From HdN1 sp964473645 (GTDB taxonomy: Bacteria; Pseudomonadota; Gammaproteobacteria; Pseudomonadales; Ketobacteraceae), in contig CAYYPW010000019.1 of NCBI GenBank assembly GCA_964473645.1, positions 1 through 64,000 on the forward strand: DNA of 64,000 nt, written 5' to 3'. Within the stretch, counting starts at the first letter, position 1. Each line of letters opens with the position of its first letter. The notes beneath the pieces are model-generated. The model did not search any database. It saw only the letters and a list, made by a program, of their open reading frames with translations, and was not told where the DNA came from. Both the position numbers and the translations under genes were made by a program. Positions 16,683-25,449 of the stretch are shown one piece after another.

Positions 16683-19600
16683 TCGAGAAGCTGATTCACT
16701 GGTCGATCGTGAACCGCTTTCTGGTGCTCTTGGCGACGATTTTTATCGCTGCCTGGGGCGTGTGGTCGATCAAAAACACGCCCATCGACGCCTTGCCGGA
16801 TCTGTCGGATGTGCAAGTCATCATCCGCACCAGTTACCCCGGCCAGGCGCCGCAAATCGTGGAAAACCAAGTGACGTATCCCCTCACCACGACAATGCTG
16901 TCGGTGCCGGGCGCCAAAGCGGTGCGCGGTTTTTCCTTCTACGGTGACTCCTTCGTGTACATTATTTTCGAAGATGGCACCGATCTTTATTGGGCACGCT
17001 CGCGCGTGCTCGAATATTTGAATCAGATCCAGGGCCGTTTGCCCGCCACAGCGAAATCCGCGCTGGGGCCGGATGCGACAGGCGTCGGCTGGATATACGA
17101 ATACGCCTTGATCGATAAAAGCGGCGGACACGATTTGGCACAACTGCGCGCGCTGCAAGACTGGTTTCTGAAGTTCGAATTGAAGACGCTGCCGAATGTT
17201 GCCGAGGTGGCCGCCATCGGCGGCATGGTCAAGCAATATCAAGTGCTGATTGATCCCATAAAATTGGCGGCTTTTCGGATCACCCATGCGCAGGTCATCA
17301 GCGCCATTCGCAACGCCAACCAGGAAACTGGAGGTGCAGTGTTGGAATTGGCGGAAACCGAATTCATGGTGCGTGCAAGCGGTTATTTGAGCAGCCTGGA
17401 TGACTTCCGCGCCATTCCGATGGGCGTCTCCGACACGGGGGTGCCGATACGTCTGAGCGATGTGGCGACCGTGCAATTAGGGCCGGAAATGCGCCGTGGC
17501 ATTGCCGAACTCAACGGCGAAGGTGAGACCGTTGGCGGCGTCGTTATTTTGCGTTCCGACAAAAATGCGCGCGAAACCATCGCTGCCGTGAACACCAAAT
17601 TGAAAGAGTTGCAGCCGAGTCTGCCGAAAGGCGTTGAAATCGTCACCACCTACGACCGCTCGCAATTGATCGACCGCGCCGTGGAAAACCTCACCCATAA
17701 ACTCATCGAAGAATTCATCGTGGTCGCTTTAGTGTGCGCGATTTTTCTATGGCACTTGCGTTCGGCGTTAGTCGCCATTATCTCGTTGCCCTTGGGAATC
17801 TTGATGGCGTTTATCATCATGTATTACCAAGGGGTTAACGCCAATATCATGTCCTTGGGCGGGATCGCCATCGCCATCGGCGCGATGGTCGATGCCGCCG
17901 TGGTGATGATCGAAAACGCCCACAAGAAAATCGAACATTGGATGGAACAACACCCCGGCGAACGACTGCAAGGTAACGCGCACTGGCGGGTCATGGCAGA
18001 AGCGTCCGCCGAAGTGGGGCCGGCGCTGTTTTTCAGCCTGCTGATCATCACGCTCTCGTTCATTCCCGTCTTTACGCTGGAAGCGCAGGAAGGCCGCCTG
18101 TTCAGCCCGCTGGCCTTCACCAAAACCTATGCCATGGCCGCCGCCGCTGGCCTGTCGGTGACGTTGATCCCAGTGTTAATGGGCTTTTGGATACGCGGCA
18201 AAATCCCCAAGGAAACGCAGAACCCCTTGAACCGCTGGTTGATCGTAGTCTACCGCCCCTTGCTTAACGCGGTGCTTCAGTGGCCCAAGTTGACCCTGGT
18301 CGTTGCTGCGCTGGTATTTGCCAGCACCTTTTGGCCATTGGCGCGCCTGGGGGGAGAATTCATGCCGCCGCTCGATGAGGGCGATCTGTTGTATATGCCC
18401 TCGGCATTGCCGGGCCTTTCCGCCGCCAAAGCCAGCGAACTCCTGCAGCTCACCGACCGCATGATCAAAACCGTACCGGAAGTGGAAACCGTATTCGGCA
18501 AGGCGGGACGTGCGGAAACCGCCACTGACCCGGCGCCGCTGGAGATGTTCGAGACCACCCTGCGCTTCAAGCCGCGCGAGCAATGGCGCCCCGGCATGAC
18601 CATGGACAAATTGACGGAGGAACTGGATCGCGTGGTGAAAGTACCTGGTCTGACCAATATCTGGGTGCCCCCCATCCGTAACCGTATCGACATGCTGGCC
18701 ACCGGCATCAAAAGTCCGGTCGGCGTCAAAGTCGCAGGCACCGATCTTGCCAGCATCGAGCGCGTCGCGGCGGAGATAGCGCGGGTAGCCAAGACCATTC
18801 CTGGTGTCAGCTCGGCATTGGCGGAACGCTTGACGGGAGGGCGTTACATTGATGTCACGATTGATCGTACCCTCGCTGCCCGCTATGGCATGAATATCAG
18901 CGATGTGCAATCGATCGTGAGTTCTGCCATTGGTGGGGAAAACATCGGTGAAACCATTGAAGGGCTGGCGCGTTTCCCAATCAATGTGCGTTACCCGCGC
19001 GAACTGCGTGACTCTGTGGAAGATTTGCGCCGCCTGCCCATTGTGACTGACCGTGGGCAGCTGATAACGCTCGGTACGCTAGCCAAAATTTCGATCAGTG
19101 ACGGTCCGCCGATGATCAAGAGTGAAAATGCGCGTTTGTCGGGCTGGATCTATGTCGATGTGCGCGGTCGTGATTTGGCATCCACCGTTGAGGATTTAAG
19201 AAAAGCGATTGCCAAGCGAGTCAAGTTCGATCCCGCCATGAGCGTGACCTATTCCGGGCAATTTGAGTTTCTGGAACGCGCCAATGCCAAACTCAAGAAA
19301 GTGGTGCCGGTCACGCTGTTGATTATTCTGATCTTGCTGTATCTGACCTTCCGCCGCTTCGATGAGGCGTTACTGATCATGGCGACACTGCCGTTTGCAT
19401 TAACCGGCGGCGTGTGGTTTCTCTATGCGATGGGTTTCAATATGTCCATCGCCACCGGCGTGGGCTTTATTGCCCTGGCGGGTGTCGCGGCGGAATTCGG
19501 CGTAGTGATGCTGCTTTACCTGCGGCATGCGATCGAAGCCCGTGAAAAGGCCGGTTTGCCATTAACGCCCGAGGTGCTGGACGACGCCATCCGCGAAGGC

Positions 19601-19873
19601 GCGGTGCTGCGCGTGCGGCCCAAGGCCATGACGGTCGCGGTGATCCTGGCGGGTCTTTTGCCCATTCTATGGGGCGATGGCACCGGCTCCGAAGTGATGA
19701 GCCGCATCGCCGCGCCCATGGTCGGCGGCATGATCACCGCGCCCTTGTTGTCGATGTTCCTGATTCCCGTGGCTTATCACCTGCTGCGCAAACGCTGGTC
19801 GCGGCGTGCGTCCGACGATGTGTTCAGCGAGGAGGTGGCGACCACGGATATCCACCCCCAACCACCCCAATGA
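16679..19873 (+). CDS. cusA: CusA-type Cu(I)/Ag(I) RND efflux pump
   Basis: 1064 residues, normal for CusA (1047 in E. coli). Motifs include DALPDLSDVQVII, LGPDATGVGW, AIGAMVDAAVVMIENAHKKI in TM4 and VGGMITAPLLSMFLIPVAY at the C-terminus. The three copper-binding methionines fall at exactly the E. coli positions M573 (LLYMPS), M623 (APLEMFE) and M672 (RIDMLATG), supporting Cu(I)/Ag(I) as substrate. Twelve transmembrane segments in the usual RND layout. Last core gene of the channel-adaptor-pump operon, with the DUF411 protein 11 bp downstream. More canonical than the pump at the left edge, which carries insertions. Confidence 0.96.
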   Translation: MIEKLIHWSIVNRFLVLLATIFIAAWGVWSIKNTPIDALPDLSDVQVIIRTSYPGQAPQIVENQVTYPLTTTMLSVPGAKAVRGFSFYGDSFVYIIFEDGTDLYWARSRVLEYLNQIQGRLPATAKSALGPDATGVGWIYEYALIDKSGGHDLAQLRALQDWFLKFELKTLPNVAEVAAIGGMVKQYQVLIDPIKLAAFRITHAQVISAIRNANQETGGAVLELAETEFMVRASGYLSSLDDFRAIPMGVSDTGVPIRLSDVATVQLGPEMRRGIAELNGEGETVGGVVILRSDKNARETIAAVNTKLKELQPSLPKGVEIVTTYDRSQLIDRAVENLTHKLIEEFIVVALVCAIFLWHLRSALVAIISLPLGILMAFIIMYYQGVNANIMSLGGIAIAIGAMVDAAVVMIENAHKKIEHWMEQHPGERLQGNAHWRVMAEASAEVGPALFFSLLIITLSFIPVFTLEAQEGRLFSPLAFTKTYAMAAAAGLSVTLIPVLMGFWIRGKIPKETQNPLNRWLIVVYRPLLNAVLQWPKLTLVVAALVFASTFWPLARLGGEFMPPLDEGDLLYMPSALPGLSAAKASELLQLTDRMIKTVPEVETVFGKAGRAETATDPAPLEMFETTLRFKPREQWRPGMTMDKLTEELDRVVKVPGLTNIWVPPIRNRIDMLATGIKSPVGVKVAGTDLASIERVAAEIARVAKTIPGVSSALAERLTGGRYIDVTIDRTLAARYGMNISDVQSIVSSAIGGENIGETIEGLARFPINVRYPRELRDSVEDLRRLPIVTDRGQLITLGTLAKISISDGPPMIKSENARLSGWIYVDVRGRDLASTVEDLRKAIAKRVKFDPAMSVTYSGQFEFLERANAKLKKVVPVTLLIILILLYLTFRRFDEALLIMATLPFALTGGVWFLYAMGFNMSIATGVGFIALAGVAAEFGVVMLLYLRHAIEAREKAGLPLTPEVLDDAIREGAVLRVRPKAMTVAVILAGLLPILWGDGTGSEVMSRIAAPMVGGMITAPLLSMFLIPVAYHLLRKRWSRRASDDVFSEEVATTDIHPQPPQ

Positions 19874-19884
19874 GGAGAACGACG

Positions 19885-20358
19885 ATGAGAATGCGTAAAT
19901 TCGCCTGGTTGAGCATGGCGTTTGTATCGTCCTGGTTATTGCTTGCCTGCGAGCCTTCGGAAAATAAAAGCGAGTCTGACCGGCGTGTGGCCATGACGGT
20001 CTATAAATCGCCCGGTTGCGGCTGCTGCGAAAAATGGGTGGAACACATGGAGCAAGCGGGTTTCAAAGTAAGAGTGGAGCATCCTGCGGATCTGGCCCCG
20101 ATCAAAGCGCAATATGGAATAGGCGAAGCGCTTCAGGCGTGCCATACCGCCGTCGTCGACGGCTATGTCTTCGAGGGGCATATCCCGGCGGGCGATGTCC
20201 AACGATTCCTGAAGGAAAAACCCGCCAACGCCAAGGGACTGGCGGTGCCGAAGATGCCCAAAGGCAGCCCCGGCATGGAACAGGGCGGTGAGCGGGAAGC
20301 CTATCAGGTGTTGCTGCTTCAAAACGACGGCGGTCAAGCGGTGTATACGCAGTACTGA
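19885..20358 (+). CDS. DUF411-family periplasmic metal-binding lipoprotein
   Basis: 157 residues from ATG 19885, with a GAGGAG site and a signal peptide ending in a lipobox-like LLLAC (WLSMAFVSSWLLLACEPSE). The domain is DUF411: VYKSPGCGCCEKWVEHMEQA, then HTAVVDGYVFEGHIPAGDVQ and a Met/Pro-rich end (VPKMPKGSPGMEQ). The CGCC motif resembles thioredoxin-like or Cu-binding sites; DUF411 members are known companions of copper-resistance genes, and their exact chemistry is unsettled. It follows the CusA gene by 11 bp and probably shares its transcript. Confidence 0.88.
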   Translation: MRMRKFAWLSMAFVSSWLLLACEPSENKSESDRRVAMTVYKSPGCGCCEKWVEHMEQAGFKVRVEHPADLAPIKAQYGIGEALQACHTAVVDGYVFEGHIPAGDVQRFLKEKPANAKGLAVPKMPKGSPGMEQGGEREAYQVLLLQNDGGQAVYTQY

Positions 20359-20403
20359 CGCGCGTTCGACAGGCCGCAGAGATAAATGGAGACGACATTA
20401 CGC

Positions 20404-20727
20404 ATGAGACGCATCGCCCTGGTGTTGATGATGTTTTTGATCGTTATGCAGCCCTGGCGCGGGTTTGCTGGCGTGTTGGCCTGTGTTTCCATGACACGGG
20501 GCGCGACGCCATGTGCCATGTCGGACAGCATGGTATCAATGCTCGACAATGCACAAAGCAATACTTGTGATGCGTCCTGCTGTCAGCTCTGCGGCGTCAC
20601 CTTCAGTGCGAACACCATCGCCGCCCCGCAGGTCATCGCGGAGTATGCCATCGACAATAACTCCTTTGCCATTTCAGAGCCACTGCCGGACAGGCGCTTT
20701 AAACCGCCTATCGGTCAGCAAAGCTGA
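20404..20727 (+). CDS. Small Cys-rich secreted protein, DUF2946/CopL-like in character
   Basis: 107 residues from ATG 20404 (a GGAG lies 12 bp upstream); an ATG at 20386 is also possible. Signal peptide RRIALVLMMFLIVMQPW. The mature part has a Met-rich stretch (CAMSDSMVSMLDN) and a cysteine cluster (CDASCCQLCG). Such small proteins with a hydrophobic start and CxxCC-type cluster are common beside copper and zinc efflux genes. Metal binding is inferred from composition and place after the DUF411 gene. Confidence 0.6.
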   Translation: MRRIALVLMMFLIVMQPWRGFAGVLACVSMTRGATPCAMSDSMVSMLDNAQSNTCDASCCQLCGVTFSANTIAAPQVIAEYAIDNNSFAISEPLPDRRFKPPIGQQS

Positions 20728-20794
20728 TATCGAGATTTTGGATCAAACCAACATTCATTTAATCCCTTTTTAATATCCCTGTGAGGAATCCAAT

Positions 20795-21148
20795 ATGAAA
20801 CGGTTCAATTTAGTGTCCACCGTGCTGATGACCACGATGCTAACCCTGCCAGCCATTACGCTGGCCGAGGTGAACCAGGAACCCATCGAGCGCTTGATCG
20901 AAGAGTTGGCAGATAAGCCTGAGCATCATAAAGCCATCGTGCAATATTACCGGGACAAAGCGGCGGAAGCGCGCAAGGAGATGGAGCATCATCGGAAAAT
21001 GAAAAATAGTTATGTATCGTTCAATCCCAAAAATCCTGGCAACCCAGTTGCCATGCAGGCGCATTGTGAAAAGCTCGCAAGCACCTATGAAGCGGCGGCG
21101 AAAGAGTACGAAATGCTCGCCGCAGAACACGAAAAGATGGCCAAGTGA
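20795..21148 (+). CDS. Small periplasmic helical protein, function unknown
   Basis: 117 residues with a good GAGGA site and signal peptide (NLVSTVLMTTMLTLPAITLA). The mature part is highly charged and helical (PEHHKAIVQYYRDKAAEARK, AAKEYEMLAAEHEKMAK) with His, Met and one Cys. Proteins of this composition recur in metal-resistance islands. No named family assigned. It closes the second cus gene set; the next gene is a separately transcribed AraC regulator 107 bp on. Confidence 0.6.
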   Translation: MKRFNLVSTVLMTTMLTLPAITLAEVNQEPIERLIEELADKPEHHKAIVQYYRDKAAEARKEMEHHRKMKNSYVSFNPKNPGNPVAMQAHCEKLASTYEAAAKEYEMLAAEHEKMAK

Positions 21149-21255
21149 CGTGATGCGTTAGGAGGTTGGGTGCAACGGAGTCAGGGATGACTCCCGCCAT
21201 GCGTATAAGATCATCCTGATGATGGTTCACACTATCCAAAGCAGAGTCTCCGACA

Positions 21256-22032
21256 ATGAACCAACTGTTCCTTTGGCGGGATCGCGCCTTGTACATCGGT
21301 CCCAGCATCGACTACGAGGCACATCAACACCACGCCGTGCAGATCTGCGCGAGCTTGAAGGGCACCTTCCGCATCCACAGCGAACGGTGGGAACACCCGC
21401 GCGAAGTTCGCGCGGCACTTATCGCATCAGATACGTCGCACCAGATCGAAACACTGGGAAGCCAGTGCGTATTTGCCTACCTAGACCCCGAAGCCACTGC
21501 ACTGGCTAGGCAAGGAGTATCCACGGAACCGTACGCATGCATTCAGACGTGGAACACCTTCAATTGCGATGCAATCATGTCAGCGGTAGCTACCAACACG
21601 CCCCTGTCCATCGACACCGCCAAACGTGTCATGGATGCACTATTACAAGGTATGGGCCTGACCCCCACCCCCAATGTTCTGCTCGATGAGCGGATACAGA
21701 AAATAGTGCGATTCCTGCACAACCATACCGAGGAGAACAGCACCAGCGGAGAGCTGCAGCAGATCGCCCACCTTTCCGCGTCGCGATTACAGCATCTGTT
21801 CAAGCAGCAAGTGGGTCTGCCGCTGCGACGCTATCGGCTATGGCTGCGTATTCGTCGCGTGATCGAACAAGCACTGACTTACAACAATCTAACCGAGGCT
21901 GCAGTAAGCGCTGGTTTTACGGACAGCGCGCATTTTTCGCGGATTTTTAAGGAAATGTTGGGGGTTCCTCCCAGCGCCATCCTTGCATCCGGCTCTAAAG
22001 TGCATATCACCCTGGGCGATACGCTTATCTGA
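21256..22032 (+). CDS. AraC-family transcriptional regulator
   Basis: 258 residues. The C-terminal third holds the two helix-turn-helix units of AraC proteins: LQQIAHLSASRLQHLFKQQV and LTEAAVSAGFTDSAHFSRIF, followed by KEMLGVPPSAIL. The N-terminal half (about 1-150) is a cupin-like sensing domain with a His-containing start (EAHQHHAVQICASLKGTF), ligand unknown. It is followed in the same direction by a sterol-desaturase-family gene 103 bp away, its most likely target. Weak ribosome-binding site (AGAG). Confidence 0.85.
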   Translation: MNQLFLWRDRALYIGPSIDYEAHQHHAVQICASLKGTFRIHSERWEHPREVRAALIASDTSHQIETLGSQCVFAYLDPEATALARQGVSTEPYACIQTWNTFNCDAIMSAVATNTPLSIDTAKRVMDALLQGMGLTPTPNVLLDERIQKIVRFLHNHTEENSTSGELQQIAHLSASRLQHLFKQQVGLPLRRYRLWLRIRRVIEQALTYNNLTEAAVSAGFTDSAHFSRIFKEMLGVPPSAILASGSKVHITLGDTLI

Positions 22033-22135
22033 CCCGCCACTGCTCCATCGCGACGCTATAAACAGCAGATTCGTTCAAGCACCCAAGCCACGCGCATCAC
22101 TACGATGAGGATCAAATCCCATCACCGGAGGACTT

Positions 22136-22999
22136 ATGCGCAACATACTTCAATACGGTTATTTTCCCCTGATGTTTATCGGCTTCAACAGTGCGATTAT
22201 CTTTTTAAATGGCAACGATTACCCCTGGTACGCCACCCTCCCCCTCATGGGATTGGCACTAATTGTCTCCTTTACGATGGAAGCACTGTTACCCTACAAC
22301 CCGGACTGGAATCATCCCACGGGCGATGGCGTTCGGGATTGTCTGCACTTTGTCGTTAACGAAACGATGAATTATGCAGGCATCCTGTTACTGCCGCTGC
22401 TCTCCTCCCTGGCGCTCTTTCCCTCGCTGTGGCCCCAAACCTGGCCCTTTGTCCTGCAAGTGCTACTGGCCGTGGTAATTTTTGATGTGGGCACCACGCT
22501 CTTTCATTACCTGAGCCATAAAAATGCGTTCTTCTGGCGATTTCATGCAATACATCATGTCCCGGAGCGGTTATATGGCTTCAACGGCATCATGAAACAT
22601 CCGCTATTTCAATTAATGGATTCCGTGGTCGCCTTCGGGCCGCTGTTGCTGATCGGTATTCCACAAGACGTTGCCTTTACCTTGGTATCCTGTATTTTTC
22701 TGCAATTGTTGATACAACACTCCAATGTGGATTTCAAAACTGGTCCTTTGAAATTAATTTTTGCCACTGCGGAAGTGCACCGTTTTCATCATTTAAAGGG
22801 GCCTGCGGGTGATGTCAATTTTGCGCTCTTTTTCAGTATTTGGGATCGTGTTTTGGGTACGGCGTATTATGAACACAGATCCACGCCGCTGACGGCGCAT
22901 TCCGTCGGGATTGATGATGATCATTTTCCCAAGGACTATCTGGGACAACTGGCAAGCCCCTTTAAAAAACCATCGCAAACGGCATTAGCGGTGGATTGA
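22136..22999 (+). CDS. Sterol desaturase / fatty acid hydroxylase superfamily protein
   Basis: 287-residue integral membrane di-iron hydroxylase candidate. Four or five hydrophobic segments flank the His clusters HYLSHKN, RFHAIHHVPERLYGFNG, QHSNVDF and EVHRFHHLKGP, the H-x(3)-H, H-x(2)-HH and HxxHH pattern that binds two irons in this superfamily. Substrate is not predictable: lipid, carotenoid or alkyl chain oxidation are possible. GGAGG site precedes ATG 22136. Located between the AraC gene and a molybdopterin oxidoreductase, suggesting a small redox or membrane-lipid unit inside the island. Confidence 0.85.
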   Translation: MRNILQYGYFPLMFIGFNSAIIFLNGNDYPWYATLPLMGLALIVSFTMEALLPYNPDWNHPTGDGVRDCLHFVVNETMNYAGILLLPLLSSLALFPSLWPQTWPFVLQVLLAVVIFDVGTTLFHYLSHKNAFFWRFHAIHHVPERLYGFNGIMKHPLFQLMDSVVAFGPLLLIGIPQDVAFTLVSCIFLQLLIQHSNVDFKTGPLKLIFATAEVHRFHHLKGPAGDVNFALFFSIWDRVLGTAYYEHRSTPLTAHSVGIDDDHFPKDYLGQLASPFKKPSQTALAVD

Positions 23000-23057
23000 T
23001 AGATACGCTCCAGCGCTTCAATTTCCTCAATAAAATCTTTACATAAGGATAAAGCCA

Positions 23058-25217
23058 ATGACTTGCACCACTGTAAAAAGCGTTTGCAAATTCGGCGCCT
23101 GTGAACCGCAATGCGGTTTGGAGTTTGACATTGAAAATGACAGCATTGTCAGGGTAAGACCTGATCCGACCCATCCGCTGTCAAAAGGCTATGCGTGCGT
23201 CAAGGGTATGGCGATCCCCGAATATCAAAATGACGATAATCGTCTGCTTTATCCAGAGCAACGCAGCGCCGACGGATGGAAGCGCGTGGCATGGACACAA
23301 GCAACACACGATATCGGACAACGTCTGAAACACATCGCCGATAGCTATGGCCCCACTTCTATCGCGACCTATTGGGGAAATGCCGTCGATTCCAGCGCCA
23401 TGATCGGCGCCAACACGCTTTGCTCCGCGTTTGGATCACCGAATTCCTTCAATGTGCTATCGCTCGAATACACCGATCGCGGTGCCGTTGCAAAACGCAT
23501 GTTCGGTAATGAGCACATCATCGTGCAACCCGATGCCGATGAAACCGATTACGCGCTCTTGATCGGTACTAATCCACTCGTCACCCAAGGCATGTCGTTA
23601 TTGCAGCGGCGCCCGAGAATCGCCGGCGATTTAAAAGCCATCAAAAAACACGGTGGTAAAGTCGTCGTGGTGGACCCACGGGTGACGGAAACCACGCGAA
23701 TTGCCAGCCAACATCTAATGATAAGACCCGGCACCGATTTGTTTTTTTTGCTGGCGCTGATAAAAATTATCATTGAACGCAAACGTTACAATGACGAATA
23801 TGTCAACCGACATCTCTCCGGTTTTGAATGGTGGAAATCCTTCTCCTCTTCCCTGGATACCGATCAACTATCCCAGTTATGTGGATTGGCGATCCACCAG
23901 ATCGAAGCGGTAGCCGACGAATTCTCCAGCGCAAAACGTGGATTTATCACCACCCGTGTCGGCGTGCAAACCAGCTATAATACCGCTTTGACGGAGTGGG
24001 CCGTGCAGGTATTGAATTGCATCACCGGTCGAATCGGAAGCCCCGGCGGGCTTTTTTACAATCCGGGTGGATTCGACACGGTTCCACTGATTAAATTCTT
24101 CACGCGCCACAAGAATACCTCTCCCTCCCGCATCGGGCATTACCCGCAAATCTTTGGCGGGCCACCGGCAAGCACTTTTGCAGATGACGTGTTATCCGAC
24201 GATAATGGGCGAATCCGCGCGTTAATTGTAATCGCAGGAAATCCTGCTCTCTCCTTTCCGAATGCTGCCAAAGTAGAACAGGCGCTCAAACGTTTGGATC
24301 TGCTTGTTTGCATCGATATCTACCGCTCGGAAACTGGCACCTTCGCTCACTACAATTTACCCGCCGCCACATTGTACGAAAAAGGCGGCTTCCATTTTCT
24401 TACTCAACCCTTCAATCCACGGCCCTATACCGAATGGCGAAAAAAATTAGTGAACCCACGCGGAGAAGCGCGACCGGAGTGGGATATCATGCGGGACATT
24501 TCCAGAGCTGCTGATGTGAATTTTCTCAATGACAAGTTTGTGGATTTGATTGATCGCGGGTTGAAATTATTTGGAAATGGACTGTCGGAAGCCCATTTTT
24601 CACAACTGCTTTTGCTGAGCCCGTTTTCCAATAAAAAAATCTCACTACGCAATCTTCAGAAGGCTGAGCATGGAATTGAGATGGGCAGTTTAGACAAACA
24701 GGATTTTTTCAACCAACATATACAAACTCAGGACAAGCGCGCTCTTCTTGATCCGGAGGACTTTAAAAAAGGCTTACATCAAGCGTTGGAAAATCCACCA
24801 CTGCCCACTGCACAATTTCCGTTTTTACTGATATCAGGCGGCCGGCGCTTAGCCACCTTCAACACCTGGAGCAAAAATTTACCCTCGTTAATGAAATCAA
24901 TCGATGAAAATCATGCAGTGATAAACCACCTGGATGCCCAAAAATTGGGCATTGTAGATGGCGATCATATTCAACTGCAAACCGAAACCGGCCAAATCGA
25001 AATCAAAGCAAAAACAACGCCGGAAATAAGAGAAGGAGTTGTCATGGTTCATCAATTTTGGGGGCACAAATTCGATACAGGGCAGACGCTGGCAAAAAAA
25101 AGGCCGGGGGTGAATGTTAACTATCTACACAGTGATAGAAAACTGTGCCAGTTCACCGGCATGCCGGTATTCAATGGCACGCCCTGCAATATGAGAAAGA
25201 TCTCAATCCCAGGCTAG
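23058..25217 (+). CDS. Molybdopterin-dependent oxidoreductase, catalytic subunit
   Basis: 719 residues of the DMSO-reductase superfamily. The N-terminal Fe-S motif reads C10-x4-C15-x3-C19 with a fourth Cys in YACVKG (about residue 47). MGD-binding motifs include YWGNAVDSSAMIGANTLC, LLIGTNPLVTQGM, VVVDPRVTETTRIASQHLMI and the C-terminal cap (GRRLATFNTWSKNLPSL, AQKLGIVDGDHIQL). No Tat signal is seen, so it is probably cytoplasmic. No Fe-S or membrane partner subunit is encoded nearby. Substrate unknown; formate or sulfur or metalloid compounds are options for the family. A strong terminator at 25318 ends the transcript. Confidence 0.85.
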   Translation: MTCTTVKSVCKFGACEPQCGLEFDIENDSIVRVRPDPTHPLSKGYACVKGMAIPEYQNDDNRLLYPEQRSADGWKRVAWTQATHDIGQRLKHIADSYGPTSIATYWGNAVDSSAMIGANTLCSAFGSPNSFNVLSLEYTDRGAVAKRMFGNEHIIVQPDADETDYALLIGTNPLVTQGMSLLQRRPRIAGDLKAIKKHGGKVVVVDPRVTETTRIASQHLMIRPGTDLFFLLALIKIIIERKRYNDEYVNRHLSGFEWWKSFSSSLDTDQLSQLCGLAIHQIEAVADEFSSAKRGFITTRVGVQTSYNTALTEWAVQVLNCITGRIGSPGGLFYNPGGFDTVPLIKFFTRHKNTSPSRIGHYPQIFGGPPASTFADDVLSDDNGRIRALIVIAGNPALSFPNAAKVEQALKRLDLLVCIDIYRSETGTFAHYNLPAATLYEKGGFHFLTQPFNPRPYTEWRKKLVNPRGEARPEWDIMRDISRAADVNFLNDKFVDLIDRGLKLFGNGLSEAHFSQLLLLSPFSNKKISLRNLQKAEHGIEMGSLDKQDFFNQHIQTQDKRALLDPEDFKKGLHQALENPPLPTAQFPFLLISGGRRLATFNTWSKNLPSLMKSIDENHAVINHLDAQKLGIVDGDHIQLQTETGQIEIKAKTTPEIREGVVMVHQFWGHKFDTGQTLAKKRPGVNVNYLHSDRKLCQFTGMPVFNGTPCNMRKISIPG

Positions 25218-25286
25218 TGCTTAATAGGTGCAGAGATTGAAAAGTGAATATCAGAATGGCGAATGATTGCTTCAAGTACCACAAAG

Positions 25287-25302
25287 ATTACGAAATTGTA
25301 AT
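25287..25302. promoter_or_regulatory. Weak TTACA-box-like palindrome
   Basis: ATTACG-AAAT-TGTAAT differs from the 6710-type sites by one base in the left half. It lies between the oxidoreductase stop and its terminator, so it is poorly placed for the HD-GYP gene and may be incidental. Confidence 0.25.
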
Positions 25303-25317
25303 TCCCACATAATCTAT

Positions 25318-25355
25318 ACGACGTGCGTTTCAGCGCAAACGCACGTCGTATTTTT
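25318..25355 (+). terminator. Rho-independent terminator after the molybdopterin oxidoreductase
   Basis: Perfect 13-bp stem (ACGACGTGCGTTT at 25318-25330 and its complement at 25337-25349), 6-base loop CAGCGC, then ATTTTTGCTT. Separates the oxidoreductase from the HD-GYP gene. Confidence 0.9.
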
Positions 25356-25449
25356 GCTTCTCTTCCAAAAACCCCTATATTGTCTATTCTTAGCGTTCAT
25401 CAATCCTGTATTGTGGTCGGTGGAACCTATTTTTTGAGGGTGTCTAACG

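Noticed and set aside
16649..17476. 275-codon minus-strand open frame inside the second cusA
   Set aside because: Antisense to a complete, conserved pump gene; no ribosome-binding site or recognisable protein. A by-product of GC-rich codon usage.
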